Shown here piece by piece: positions 1-8,825 of a stretch of DNA of 64,000 nt (its first letter is position 1; every line of letters begins with the position of its first letter). The notes under the pieces were generated by a model. That model made no database searches. It was not told where the DNA came from and was given only the letters and a program-made list of their open reading frames with translations. The DNA comes from JAIPDZ01 sp034522175 (GTDB taxonomy: Bacteria; Desulfobacterota; DSM-4660; Desulfatiglandales; Desulfatiglandaceae), in assembly GCA_034522175.1 (NCBI GenBank), contig JAXHLQ010000001.1, positions 4,278,001 to 4,342,000 of the forward strand. Reading direction: 5' to 3'. The position numbers and the translations under genes are program-made.

Positions 1-169
1 CCTGGATCTTTTCGATCAGCTCGGCCTTCGTCATCTTATCGAGAGGCACTTCTTCTAAGGTTTCATCTTGAGGCCCTTCCGCCCCCTGGCCCTCTTCTTG
101 GACGTCTTCAAGCAACGCTTCTTTTTGATCCGCTGGAATTTGATCTTTATCCGGTTTTACCTGTGTCAC
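1..169 (-). CDS. Acidic N-terminus of a possible GrpE co-chaperone (partial)
   Basis: Only the first 56 codons lie in the window; the gene runs off the left edge. A GTG start at 169 is preceded by a strong AGGAGG ribosome site (175-180). The peptide is very acidic (many Glu, Asp and Gln) and ends in PLDKMTKAELIEKIQ. That resembles the disordered head of deltaproteobacterial GrpE just before its coiled coil (typically MSKDELIKKVQEVQ). GrpE is the nucleotide exchange factor of DnaK. A similar acidic head with a KMT.xEL motif occurs in the Rho-N-like protein at 32055-32505, so that family is the alternative. No DnaK, HrcA or CIRCE element is visible to settle it. Confidence 0.4.
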   Translation of the reverse strand, partial: MTQVKPDKDQIPADQKEALLEDVQEEGQGAEGPQDETLEEVPLDKMTKAELIEKIQ

Positions 170-369
170 ATCTCCCTCCTGATGGAACGGGCATTCTGAC
201 GCATCTTTTCGGTATTAAGCGAAAAACTAAGCATCAGAAGACGTTTGTCAAGCGGCGCTTTGCCAACTTTTTAGGCCGAGTAAGGTGAAGTGTTTGCATA
301 GAAAAATTTATAGGTTAGCGCCGAAACGGTATGGAGGTGTTCTCTACTGTGAGTGGGTCTTTTCGGGGA

Positions 370-983
370 TCAGGCGGTTTGGATGATGTGAAGGAGTTCC
401 CGCTCAAGAATGGGGGCATAGGAACGGGTCAGGCGACGGGTCTCCGCTTCGCTGGGACCGGTGGGCTTGATGAAAAGGCCATCGGCACCGGCCTTGAACA
501 TGGCCACTGCATCGGTGATCAGGGATTTGCGCGTGTAAAAGACGGCAGGCACCCCGGGATAGTGATGTCGGGCCTGTTCGAGGTTGGTCAGCCCATACTT
601 TCTGTTCTGACCGACGACATCGCAGGCCGATTCAAACAGGTTTCGCCAGCTGTTGACGATGGTGAAAAGCCGCTTGAGGTATTCGTTAGGGACATCCCCT
701 TCAAGGTCATCCAGCCCCTCATATACGTCTTCCAGGGTAGGAAATTTTTCCATGAGATTTTCGAGGTCCTTTTTCGGTGTGATGTGGGGATCGGCGACGG
801 TGTTATCCTGGCCCCAGAGATCCAGAAGGAAGAGGGCAGGGCGCCGGGATGCCATGGTCTCCTTGGCCTCTTCAAAGGCGTAGGCCTGACAGAAATCGAG
901 CTGGGGAGCCTCGGGGCGATCTCATGGCGCACGAGATCATGCTCGAACGCAGAGTCGTCTATGAAGCAGATAAGCGGCTTCAA
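370..983 (-). CDS. Receiver-domain (response-regulator-like) protein, frameshifted
   Basis: A stand-alone receiver-like protein of about 204 residues. The first frame (TTG start at 983) gives MKPLICFIDDSAFEHDLV, with the acidic pocket typical of beta-1. The second frame gives ALFLLDLWGQ (phospho-acceptor Asp region), a PAVFYTRKSL strand and GADGLFIKP with the conserved Lys-Pro. The two frames join at the GGGG run at 913-916: adding one base links HEIAP to EAPQLDFCQAYAFEEAKE. An insert of about 65 residues after the Asp strand is unusual for CheY-like proteins. It starts 4 bases after the purC stop, so it is probably co-transcribed with purC. No output domain is visible. Confidence 0.7.
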
Positions 984-986
984 GGC

Positions 987-1891
987 TTAAAGGCCCTTTC
1001 CCGTGATCCGCACCAGGGCATCGATGTACTTCTCCCGCGTTTTGGAAACGATGTCGGAAGGCAGCTTTGGCGGGGGCGGCTTCTTGGGCCAGTTGATGTC
1101 GATGAGGTAATCTCGTAAGAACTGTTTATCAAAACTCTTTTGCGGGCCTCCGGGGCATAAGTGTCCGCCGGCCAGAACCTGGAGGAATCAGGGGTCAGGA
1201 CCTCGTCAATGAGGATGAGCCGGTTCCCTTCCGCGGCCGGCACCGTGCCGAATTCAAACTTGGTGTCTGCGACGATGATGCCGTTCCTGGCGGCCAGATC
1301 GCGGCCGAATTCGTATATTTGCAGGCTGAGGGTGCGCACCTGTTTGGCCATCTCCTCCCCCAGCATCTGCGAGGCTTCCTCAAAGGAGATGTTTTCGTCG
1401 TGCATGCCGTCCTGGGCCTTGGTGGAAGGCGTAAAAATCGGTTCGGACAGCTTGTCGGACTCGGACAACCCCTCGGGAAGCGCTATTCCGCAGACCGCCC
1501 CGGTGGAGCGATAATCCTGCCATCCGGAACCGGAGATATAGCCCCTGACGATGCACTCAACGGGCAGGGGATCCGCCTTCTTCACCAGCATGCTCCGGCC
1601 TTTGAGCTCACGCGTATACGGTTGACACACGGCCGGGTACTGGGCGGGGTCACTGCTGATGAGATGGTTGTCCACAATAGGGGCGAGTTTATCGAACCAG
1701 AAAAGCGATATGCCCGTCAGGATTTTACCCTTATCCGGAATAGGATCATCCATCACCACATCGAACGCGGACATGCGATCGCTGGCAACGATCAGCAGCT
1801 TGTCCTCCACTTCATAAACGTCTCTCACCTTACCCCGTTTGAGCAGGGTGAGATCCTTAAACTCACTTTTTTTTAGCACATCGGAAGCCAT
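987..1891 (-). CDS. purC: SAICAR synthetase PurC (frameshifted near C-terminus)
   Basis: Phosphoribosylaminoimidazole-succinocarboxamide synthase, which joins CAIR and aspartate with ATP in de novo purine synthesis. Recognised by LLKRGKVRDVYEV, ASDRMSAFDVVM, IPDKGKILTGIS, VECIVRGYISGSGW and FEFGTVP. The open frame ends in an unrelated tail. Adding one base at about 1147-1156 (CCTCCGGGG run) restores GPQKSFDKQFLRDYL...KPPPPKLPSDIV and a stop at 987-989, giving the normal length of about 301 residues. The start ATG has GAGGAG 7 bases upstream. A purine gene is unlikely to be dead here, so the shift is probably a sequencing error. Confidence 0.93.
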
Positions 1892-1913
1892 GACTTGCTC
1901 CTCATTCGTTATG

Positions 1914-3328
1914 TTATTCCGTTCGTTGGTTCAATTCGTTGAGATATTCCCTGTAAAACGCCATAACCCGGTTTCTGAAGGCCACCGTTTCCGAAAAGGG
2001 GGGATGCCGTTATACTGCTGAACCCGGTGGGGGCCGGCGTTGTAGGCCGCCAGCGCCAGGCTGATGTCCCCTTTTTGCCGTTTCATCATCTGTGAAAAAT
2101 AGGTGTAACCGTAGCGGATGGCCAGCTCGGGTTTGAGCCGGTCATCCCAGTTCTTTTCTAACAGATCCTTTCGATAACGGGCAAGGAGATGGGTGCGTTT
2201 GATCCGGTAATCAAGGGATTTCTGCATCAGTTGACGGGCCCTTTTGCCCTTCTCAAGCATCGATTTATCGGTGATCTGTTTCACCGTGGATTTGGCCCGG
2301 TGATTGAGTTTCCGTTCCTCCCGGTACAAGTCGATGGCTTTATCAAAATAAGGGGGCATATAGATCTGTTTCATGCCGAGCCCTTTCCCCGTTTTGGGCA
2401 TGATCTGCGTGAGCCCCACAGCCCCCACATAGGACACCGCACGCGGATCGAGATTGGATTCCCGTTTCATGAGCGCGATGAAAAGGAGGGGATCCACCGG
2501 GTAGCGTCCCTGTTTCCACTCCTGAATGAGTGGGTCGAGGTATTGGATGAACGGCCGTGCCCGGTGTTCAACCACGCTTTTCCAGGCGGTCCCGGGGTTG
2601 GCGCGATCGCCCAGGTCCTGCCTGCCGAGATCATACGGTTTTCGGGCTGCCTCGGGCGCGTTCTGGACGAATGCGTTAAACACGTGGTTCACAAAACGGA
2701 TGTTGTCGGGCGTCAGAAAGGGGTGGCTCCCCGGGAGTCCCTGGGTGCGGTTATAAAAGGCCCCCAGACCCTCCCTCAGATTGTAGGACGCCGCTTCAAA
2801 GGCGTGGGCCAGCAGGGTGTCCATAAGCGCCGAGCATTTTTCCGGGTTGAGCCGGTCATCCACCTCGGGGTTCAGTTTGAGTCGATAGGCGCCCAGGTGT
2901 GTGCGGGCCGAGACGAGGGTGGTGTGGTAGGCCAGCCCCAGTTCTCCCACCCGTTCGGCATGCTCGCCGGGGGCGGTTTCCTTGCCCTGGGTGGTCATGG
3001 CCGCGACGGCCTCGTCAAAGAGCCGCTCCGCCTTTTCGTGCAAGGCCTTTCCTTGGGTATAGTCCTCGTCAATGAGGGTCTTGAACCCGAATGTGCGGGC
3101 CAGGTCGGGTCCCATCAGCAGGATGCCCGCATGGCCCATGTATTCGCCGTCTGAGAGGATTTTCCGCTGCGCTTTTTGGTTGTATTCGATGATGCTTTCG
3201 GCCAGTACGGGATAGGCCGATGCTCCCCGGGAAACGGGCATCCAGGCAAGGAACGCCAGAAATACCGAGACAAATGAAACGGCGTAAGTCATCCGTTTTG
3301 TGGGTGTGATACGTGCTGAAGCCTGCAA
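1914..3328 (-). CDS. Lytic murein transglycosylase (SLT domain), frameshifted tail
   Basis: Periplasmic enzyme that cleaves the MurNAc-GlcNAc bond of peptidoglycan. The N-terminus has Lys-Arg followed by a hydrophobic stretch (residues 14-30), a likely signal peptide. After a long alpha-helical region comes the SLT domain: IALMKRESNLDPRAVS (catalytic Glu), GAVGLTQIMPKTGKGLG and ALAAYNAGPHRVQQY. A one-base loss in the run at 1994-2003 breaks the last 30 codons. The other frame gives FSETVAFRNRVMAFYREYL and a stop at 1914. Start is TTG 3328; an ATG at 3292 is possible but would drop the positive n-region. Confidence 0.87.
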
Positions 3329-3428
3329 GGAAGTGATCTCCCATTTGATTTTGTTTTCAGGCTACTATATCTTAAATACCATCCCGATTACAAGGGGGCC
3401 ATGTCAGTATTCAGGGGGTAAGGGTCCG

Positions 3429-3893
3429 TTGAGATTCGTGGTGGACATCATGCTGGGGAAACTGGCCAAATGGCTCAGGGTGATGGGGCATGATGCCCGT
3501 TACCGGTCTTTTTACAAAGACGGAACGCTTGAGGTGTTCATGACAAGGGGACGGATTCTTCTGACCCGGCATCATCAAAGGGCCCGGCTGCCGGGTCACA
3601 GCATCCTGCTTCACAAAAACAGGGTAGACGAACAATTGGCTGAACTGAGTGAAACGGTTGATCTCAAATCGGATCCGGACCTCCTGTTCAGTCGATGCAT
3701 TCGATGCAATACCCTCCTCGAGGACGCGCCCGGAGAGACCGCCCTGGAGGCGGTCCCGGAATATATTTTTTACCACCATCCGGGGCAAATCCGGTTCTGC
3801 CCCACCTGCGAGCGGTATTACTGGCCGGGGAGTCACCGCATGCGGATGGCGGACCAGCTCCGTGCGTGGGGATTTATGGGGACGGAGACGTAG
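3429..3893 (+). CDS. Mut7-C RNase-domain protein with zinc ribbon
   Basis: About 154 residues. The N-terminal half has the Mut7-C (DUF82, PIN-like) signature: FVVDIMLGKLAKWLRVMG, then GRILLTRHHQ. The C-terminal half has two Cys pairs, CIRCN and FCPTCERYYWPGSH, the zinc ribbon normal in this family. These proteins are predicted nucleases; their substrate is unknown. I chose the TTG at 3429 because GGGGGTAAGGG lies just upstream and homologs begin at RFVVD. The frame is open further upstream but there encodes sequence unlike the family. It faces the aminotransferase tail, with stops 8 bases apart. Confidence 0.8.
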   Translation: MRFVVDIMLGKLAKWLRVMGHDARYRSFYKDGTLEVFMTRGRILLTRHHQRARLPGHSILLHKNRVDEQLAELSETVDLKSDPDLLFSRCIRCNTLLEDAPGETALEAVPEYIFYHHPGQIRFCPTCERYYWPGSHRMRMADQLRAWGFMGTET

Positions 3894-3900
3894 CGGATTA

Positions 3901-5097
3901 TCAAACCAGCTTCGATAGGAGGTCGCCCAGCCTGCGGATGCCTTCCTCAATCCGCGACTCAGACACATAGCTGTAGCTGAGACGCATGTGGTTTTGTCCA
4001 CTCCGGTCGTGATAAAAGGAGGGGCCGGCCCCGTATGCCACGGCCGCCTTGTCAATGGCCATGGGCAAGAGGTCTTCCGTGTTGATTGCTTCAGGCAGGG
4101 TGACCCAGGTATAAAACCCGCCCTCGGGACGGGTCCAGCGGGCGCTTTTGGGGAAATGTTTTTCCAGCGCCTTAAGCATGACATCCCGTTTCCTGCAATA
4201 GATCCGGACCGCCCGTTCCTTTTGCCGCTCGATCAGACCTTCGGATGCAAAAGCGTGGGCCACATACTGACCGATGGTGGTGGAACACTGATCCTGCCCC
4301 TGCTTGGCCAGGGCCAGGGTCTCGATCAGGGGCCGGGGGGCGGTGACCCATCCGATGCGAACCCCGGGATTGAACACCTTGGACAGGGTATTGATGTGGA
4401 TCACCTCAGGGTCCAGAGCGGCAAGCAGGGGCGGGGCCTTACCCTCAAATCTGAGATCCCGGTAGGCCGCATCCTCCACAATGGGCACGCCATGGTCGGC
4501 GGCCATCCTTACAATGGCTTTTCGACGGTCTTCGGGAATCGTGACCCCGGCCGGGTTCTGAAACGAGGGGACCGTGTAGATGAATTTGGCCTGTATGGAC
4601 CGGCCTTTCAATTCATTGAGCCGTGCCTCCAGCAGATCCGGTCGCATCCCGTCTTCATCCAAGGGTACGCCGATGAATCGGGCCTGGTAACTGCGAATGA
4701 CATGAAGGGCGGCGAGGTAAGCGGGTTCGCCCACAATCACATGATCTCCCGGATCCAGAAGGACCTTGGAAATGAGATCCACCGCCGCAATGCCCCCGGT
4801 GGTCACCAGGCATTCCGCCATGGTCGTGGGCCGGCTGTCCTGGGTCATATGACCGGCCAGCCATTCCCTCAGTGGCGTCACACCGTGGACCGGGCCATAT
4901 CCCAGGGCGGCGGTCCCTTTCTCGGCCAGCACGCGGTCAAAAATGGCTCGGATCTCTTCCAGCAGAAAAGTGTCCGGGTCCGGCAGCCCGCCGGCAAAGG
5001 AGATGACCTCGGGCCGTTCGGCCAGTTTCAGCATGGCGGTGACATCCGAATGACCCATGGGTATTACGCGGTCGGAGTAGAGTGTATGCCAGTCCAT
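3901..5097 (-). CDS. PLP-dependent class I/II aminotransferase (2-aminoadipate type)
   Basis: Fold-type I aminotransferase of about 398 residues, close to LysN/2-aminoadipate and valine-pyruvate type enzymes. Features: VISFAGGLPDPDTF near the N-terminus, TTGGIAAVDLISKV (PLP phosphate region), YTVPSFQNPAGVT, the Schiff-base Lys in NTLSKVFNPGVRIGW, and HMRLSYSYVSE with the carboxylate-binding Arg. Start ATG 5097 is four bases after the gamma-carbonic anhydrase stop and has GAGGGG upstream, so the two are one transcript. The amino-acid substrate cannot be told from sequence alone. Confidence 0.88.
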   Translation of the reverse strand: MDWHTLYSDRVIPMGHSDVTAMLKLAERPEVISFAGGLPDPDTFLLEEIRAIFDRVLAEKGTAALGYGPVHGVTPLREWLAGHMTQDSRPTTMAECLVTTGGIAAVDLISKVLLDPGDHVIVGEPAYLAALHVIRSYQARFIGVPLDEDGMRPDLLEARLNELKGRSIQAKFIYTVPSFQNPAGVTIPEDRRKAIVRMAADHGVPIVEDAAYRDLRFEGKAPPLLAALDPEVIHINTLSKVFNPGVRIGWVTAPRPLIETLALAKQGQDQCSTTIGQYVAHAFASEGLIERQKERAVRIYCRKRDVMLKALEKHFPKSARWTRPEGGFYTWVTLPEAINTEDLLPMAIDKAAVAYGAGPSFYHDRSGQNHMRLSYSYVSESRIEEGIRRLGDLLSKLV

Positions 5098-5101
5098 ATC
5101 T

Positions 5102-5608
5102 TTATAACCCCTCTTTCTTATACATTCCGGCCAGGCTGACATAGGCGGCCGTTCCGTTTTCGAGCCGATCCATTTCCGATGAAGAGACCTCCCGCTTCAC
5201 GCTACCCGGCGTGCCGGTGAACAGCGACCCTTGAGGAATGACGGTCCCGGGGGCCACAAGCGCACCGGCCCCGATGATACACCCATCCCCGATCCGGGCG
5301 CCGTCCAGCACCGTGGCGTTGTTCCCAACCAGAACGTGATCGCCGATGCTGAGGCAGTGAACCACCGCACCATGCCCCACAATGACCCCCTTGCCGATGG
5401 TCACATCCCCTGCGCCGTGGACCACACAGTTGTCCTCGAGGCAGGATTGAGCCGCAATGGTGATCCTGCCGAAGTCCCCGCGGATGACCGCGCCCGGCCA
5501 GATACTCGCCTCGGCGCCGATGGATACATTGCCGATGACGGTGGCCGCCTCGCTCACAAATGCGGACGGGTCGATCTGGGGAGTTTTTCCGTTAAAAGAC
5601 CGGATCAT
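5102..5608 (-). CDS. Gamma-class carbonic anhydrase-like acyl-hexapeptide protein
   Basis: Left-handed beta-helix protein of 168 residues in the YrdA/PaaY/Cam family. Repeated hexapeptides (IGNVSIGAEASIWPGAVIRGD, shortened here to its first part IGNVSIGAEAS) run through the chain. The three zinc-binding His positions are in NCVVHGAG and IVGHGAVVHC. Family members hydrate CO2 or act as metal-dependent scaffolds, and many have no proven activity. Full length, no frameshift. It is the first gene of a two-gene operon with the aminotransferase downstream. Confidence 0.85.
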   Translation of the reverse strand: MIRSFNGKTPQIDPSAFVSEAATVIGNVSIGAEASIWPGAVIRGDFGRITIAAQSCLEDNCVVHGAGDVTIGKGVIVGHGAVVHCLSIGDHVLVGNNATVLDGARIGDGCIIGAGALVAPGTVIPQGSLFTGTPGSVKREVSSSEMDRLENGTAAYVSLAGMYKKEGL

Positions 5609-5671
5609 GGACGGATTCCTGAATTTTCTTTAACGGTCACATATCACGATTTCCAACTCCGATCAAGTGGC

Positions 5672-5685
5672 GCGGCCCGGGCCGC
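5672..5685. repeat. Perfect 14-bp GC palindrome
   Basis: GCGGCCCGGGCCGC is a perfect palindrome about 65 bases upstream of the gamma-carbonic anhydrase start. It has no T run, so it does not look like an intrinsic terminator. It could be a protein-binding site or chance. Confidence 0.3.
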
Positions 5686-5735
5686 CTACTTACGCCTCAA
5701 AGGCGTCGTATAAAGAAGTCATTCCAAGTAGGAAT

Positions 5736-5843
5736 TCAAGGGGCTCTCTTTCGGAACATGGAGTGAAACCCGTCTTTGTACCCATAGGTGGGGCAAACCT
5801 TGAACTCCGCTTCCATCTCCACCGGTTTGATGTCGTATGCCAT
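5736..5843 (-). CDS. 35-codon ORF, likely 5' fragment of a small Cys-containing protein
   Basis: ATG at 5843 follows a good GAGAGGAG ribosome site. It reads MAYDIKPVEMEAEFKV, then CPTYGYKDGFHSMFRK, then a stop at 5736. The CPxYGYKDGF segment looks like one knuckle of a zinc ribbon whose second Cys is now Tyr. Out-of-frame sequence beyond the stop does not restore a convincing ribbon. It may be a truncated gene or another frameshift casualty. Function unknown. Confidence 0.4.
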   Translation of the reverse strand: MAYDIKPVEMEAEFKVCPTYGYKDGFHSMFRKRAP

Positions 5844-5919
5844 TCAAATTCTCCTCTCAAGGGGTGAACAGTTGGTTGGTGTGCCATTTTTAGACCCTCT
5901 CACCCATCAAAAACCCCCA

Positions 5920-5948
5920 TTGACAATACGGCATGTTCGCGCTATTAT
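5920..5948 (+). promoter_or_regulatory. Strong sigma-70 promoter
   Basis: Perfect -35 TTGACA (5920-5925), 17-base spacer, then TATTAT as -10 (5943-5948). Expected start of transcription is near 5955. It reads into two short ORFs (6017-6079 and 6103-6321) and then toward the IS3-like element. Confidence 0.7.
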
Positions 5949-6016
5949 CCGGTTCTGAAATCCGGAGGCGTGACGGGCGCATTTGGATAAAGTAGGAGAA
6001 AGATAAGAGATTTTCA

Positions 6017-6079
6017 ATGGAAAATGAGAAAGTTCTGGACGAGGAGGCCCATATAATGTATAGCCATCCTGGATTTTAA
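6017..6079 (+). CDS. 20-residue ORF downstream of a strong promoter
   Basis: ATG 6017 to TAA 6079 encodes MENEKVLDEEAHIMYSHPGF. AGGAGAAAG lies about 17 bases upstream, which is a long spacing. It may be a leader peptide or the head of a decayed gene. No family recognised. Confidence 0.25.
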   Translation: MENEKVLDEEAHIMYSHPGF

Positions 6080-6102
6080 TATAAATTCAGGAGGGCAGCT
6101 TT

Positions 6103-6321
6103 ATGGATGGTATGGATTTGAGTGTACGAGAGGAGTCGGCTGAGATTGAAAAGAGGATTGAAAAAGCCCTGAAAGAGCTTGATCTTATCCAGAAAGAGAA
6201 GAACCTGGTAAAGACGGCTGACGAACTGGAAGCGCTTGAACGAAGGATTGTTGAGTGGGATTGCGGGACGTTCTTCACATTTACTAGCCCGTTTCTGAAT
6301 TGTCAACACCAAAACGGATAA
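6103..6321 (+). pseudogene. Charged coiled-coil protein, apparently cut off by the IS3-like insertion
   Basis: ATG 6103 has an AGGAGGG site 7 bases upstream and the strong promoter at 5920. Residues 1-50 are a highly charged helix rich in Glu, Lys and Leu, likely coiled coil (SVREESAEIEKRIEKALKEL). From about residue 52 (WDCGTFFTFT) the character changes, and the frame ends just inside the putative left end of the IS (6301). I take it as the 5' part of an interrupted gene; no distal part could be identified. Function unknown. Confidence 0.45.
6270..6284 (+). repeat. Left copy of a 15-bp direct repeat flanking the IS3-like element
   Basis: GTTCTTCACATTTAC, identical to 7875-7889. The pair brackets the IS3-like element and about 110 extra bases on its right. 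Confidence 0.6.
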
Positions 6322-7763
6322 AGGTCTAAGCAAGTTTTCATGCCGCTTTTTTCGACTCAAAGTGGCTTACAGATTGACGGTTTTCATTCATCCGGTGCAG
6401 GCGAGCGAGACGCTTTCTTTCAGATCTTCTTTTCAAGATCTCCTCAGCCTGGCCTGTATGCTTCTGCTCCGGGGTCACATAACCAATGGCACCATGATAA
6501 CGTTGGGTATTATATACGAATACAAATCGTCTGATGATTTCATTAAGTTGATCGAAGCTGACATAATCCTTATACCGTAGCCAGTCGTATTTCAGGATAC
6601 GGAACCAAGACTCAATCCAGGCATTGTCCTGGGGTGTTTGGTATCGGGCAAAGAGTTGCTTGATCCCCAGATCTTTGAAAAACTGTTTGGCGGTCTTTTT
6701 GGCCATCTGCACACCATGGTCAGATAAGGCAGTCGGTAATTTCGGGGCTTCTGATACACCCACTAAATTCTCATTGACCAGGGCTTTATCCCAAGCCTTT
6801 TTCATAGACTCAACACGGGCATTAAACCCAAGATGCCAGCCGACAATCTTTCGGCTATAAACATCAATGATGGCAAACAGATAGACAAAATATAGGCCCG
6901 AGGGCGATGTAGCTAAGGTCCCAGCTCCAAACCTCATTTGGTCCTTCAGGTTTGATTTCAGGCTTTGGCTGGGGTGTTCTGGGCTTCCTCTGACGGGTTT
7001 CCATGAGCCGCTTTTCCTTCATGACCCTGTAAAAACTGGAGGCACTGGCCTCCAAAGCGGTAGATTCAGAGGCGACCACAGAAAGCTGTCGATGAGATAA
7101 ATCCAAATATTTGTCGTCCTTTGCCAGTTTAACAACATCTGCCTTTTCGTTCGGTAACAGACGGTGTGGGGCTCTCTTTGGACCTGGTTTTCCGCCTCCA
7201 TAGCGACCCGTTTTTCGGTAAAGCCGTTCCCAGCGTTGGTAGCGCTTTACGTTCAGACCAGCTCTCTGGCAACAGTACGTGATAGACACACGATGTTTCT
7301 TGTGTACATGATCAATGAACTCAACCAGAATCTCTTTGGTTTCCTCCGGGAGGTATTTGCCCTTGAGGTCTCCATTTAGCCCGAGCGATCTTTTTTTCAG
7401 TATCGCTAGCTCGGCGGCCTGTTCGACGATAGTTGCCTCCAGGCGTTCTTTCTCCGCCTTGAGCTGTTCGTACTGCTCCAAATTGATTTTGGGCCTTCTG
7501 CTCTTTCGTTCTTTGAAAATACCGAGCGCTCCTTCTTCGACAGATGCCCTGATCCGCGTGAGATCGCTTGAGTGGATACCCCAGCGGCGAAGGACCTCGC
7601 TGATGGAACCGTTACCCTTAGCCTTGGCCATTGTGGCCTCAAGAAAAATCTGATACTTCTCTTGCGGTGTCAGGTGGCGGCGCTTACGAACCATTTTGTC
7701 TGCTGAATTTTCCATACGGAATCCCTCCAGGTTTTCTCGTAAGCCAAAGCATGAGGGTTGTCA
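6301..7763 (-). mobile_element. IS3-like insertion sequence (about 1.46 kb)
   Basis: Contains one transposase gene on the minus strand. Tentative ends are imperfect inverted repeats beginning with TG: TGTCAACACC at 6301 and, on the other strand, TGACAACCCT ending at 7763. They match at roughly 9 of 15 positions. The 5'-TG...CA-3' ends fit the IS3 family. No clear 3-5 bp target duplication is seen directly at these ends, so the boundaries are provisional. Confidence 0.55.
6338..7715 (-). pseudogene. IS3-like transposase, DDE/rve domain, frameshifted in the catalytic core
   Basis: The N-terminal part (start 7715) has a helix-turn-helix region (SEVLRRWGIHSSDLTRIR), a basic linker and a coiled coil. 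The integrase core starts at NEVWSWDLSYI (first Asp) and continues in a second frame with IIDVYSRKIVGWH, LSDHGVQM (second Asp) and DNAWIESWFRILKY (Glu). The break is at about 6897-6905 inside the core. It is therefore not the usual IS3 programmed frameshift, which lies between OrfA and OrfB before the core. Either an inactivating mutation or a sequence error. Confidence 0.8.
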
Positions 7764-7777
7764 AGCAGCCATCGCCC

Positions 7778-7818
7778 GGGCCAACTCCGGTCGCCCTACG
7801 GGCTCCCTCCGTTGGCCC
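7778..7818 (+). repeat. Possible minimal attC-like site upstream of the methyltransferase cassette
   Basis: GGGCCAAC at 7778-7785 pairs perfectly with GTTGGCCC at 7811-7818. Inside them a second short stem, GCCC-TAC-GGGC, sits between unpaired spacers. This R''-spacer-L''-loop-L'-spacer-R' plan is that of an attC site, but 41 bases is shorter than usual (about 57 or more). It lies where the preceding attC of the methyltransferase cassette would be expected. A plain hairpin is the alternative. Confidence 0.4.
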
Positions 7819-7874
7819 ACAAAACCTGCTTCCACCTCCACCCACAAAGGGAATACAGATTCAGAAACATAGTA

Positions 7875-7889
7875 GTTCTTCACATTTAC
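7875..7889 (+). repeat. Right copy of the 15-bp direct repeat
   Basis: GTTCTTCACATTTAC, identical to 6270-6284; 1,605 bases separate the copies. It ends 30 bases before the methyltransferase start. Confidence 0.6.
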
Positions 7890-7919
7890 ATATTGTGCCT
7901 GCCAAGTGGGAAGAGTTCT

Positions 7920-8825
7920 ATGATCTTCTATAAATGTGAAAATGTGAAATACGTCCCTTCATCACTTCCGGATGAGTCGATTCATCTTGTCATTACATCG
8001 CCGCCCTACTGGAATTTAAAAAGATACAACGAAAATCCTGACCAAATAGGCCATATAGAAGATTACGAAAATTTTCTAAATGAAATTAGACTCGTATGGG
8101 AACATGTGTTTCGCATATTGGTTCCTGGCGGCAGATTGGTTTGTGTAGTCGGTGACGTTTGTGTTTCAAGACGAAAATTCGGTAGGCACCTCGTTTTTCC
8201 ACTTCATGCAGATATTTGTGTCCTTTGTCGAAAAATCGGCTTTGATAATCTTAATCCCATCATTTGGCATAAGATTGCAAATGCCAATTTTGAAGTTCAA
8301 AACGGCTCAAAGTTTCTTGGAAAGCCTTATGAACCGAATGCGATTATAAAAAATGACATGGAATTTATTTTGATGCAAAGAAAGCCCGGCGGCTATCGAA
8401 AACCAACAGAAGAACAGAGAAAATTGAGTAAAATCGAGAAAAAAGATTTTGATAGCTGGTTTCAACAGATATGGCATATCACCGGTGCGTCTACAAGAAA
8501 CCACCCCGCCCCTTTTCCCCTTGAGCTCGCGAGCCGTTTGGTTCGCATGTTTTCATTCCATGGGGACACGGTTCTTGATCCTTTTTGTGGAACCGGTACA
8601 ACAATGATAGCGGCTCTCAGATACGGAAGAAGCAGCATAGGAATCGATATTGAACCCGAATATTGTCGTATGGCCGCCCGATATTTAAAAAAAGAGAGCA
8701 GCAATCTTTTTTTAAATACGGAATTGATATTCGAAAAAATGGTGGCTGACCGCTCAGGTCATATGCAAGTTTGTGAAGACCAAGCCCTTTACGAAGTTAA
8801 ATCAGCCAGAAAATCACTGGAATAG
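7920..8825 (+). CDS. DNA methyltransferase (beta-class, probably N4-cytosine), cassette gene
   Basis: About 301 residues. Motif IV is ITSPPYWNLKRY near residue 29, and motif I is VLDPFCGTGTT with SIGIDIEPEY near the C-terminus. The order catalytic motif first, AdoMet motif last, with SPPY, is that of beta-class m4C/m6A enzymes. TSPPYW favours N4-cytosine. ATG 7920 is chosen because GGAAGAG lies 4-5 bases upstream; upstream in-frame sequence crosses a hairpin region. No restriction gene is adjacent, so it looks like an orphan modification enzyme. AT-rich compared with the chromosomal genes. Its stop codon touches attC site 1, as in integron cassettes. Confidence 0.85.
   Translation: MIFYKCENVKYVPSSLPDESIHLVITSPPYWNLKRYNENPDQIGHIEDYENFLNEIRLVWEHVFRILVPGGRLVCVVGDVCVSRRKFGRHLVFPLHADICVLCRKIGFDNLNPIIWHKIANANFEVQNGSKFLGKPYEPNAIIKNDMEFILMQRKPGGYRKPTEEQRKLSKIEKKDFDSWFQQIWHITGASTRNHPAPFPLELASRLVRMFSFHGDTVLDPFCGTGTTMIAALRYGRSSIGIDIEPEYCRMAARYLKKESSNLFLNTELIFEKMVADRSGHMQVCEDQALYEVKSARKSLE

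Noticed and set aside
6897..6905. IS3 programmed frameshift in the transposase
   Set aside because: The break is inside the catalytic core, after the first Asp, not at the usual OrfA/OrfB junction, and there is no clear slippery A-run.
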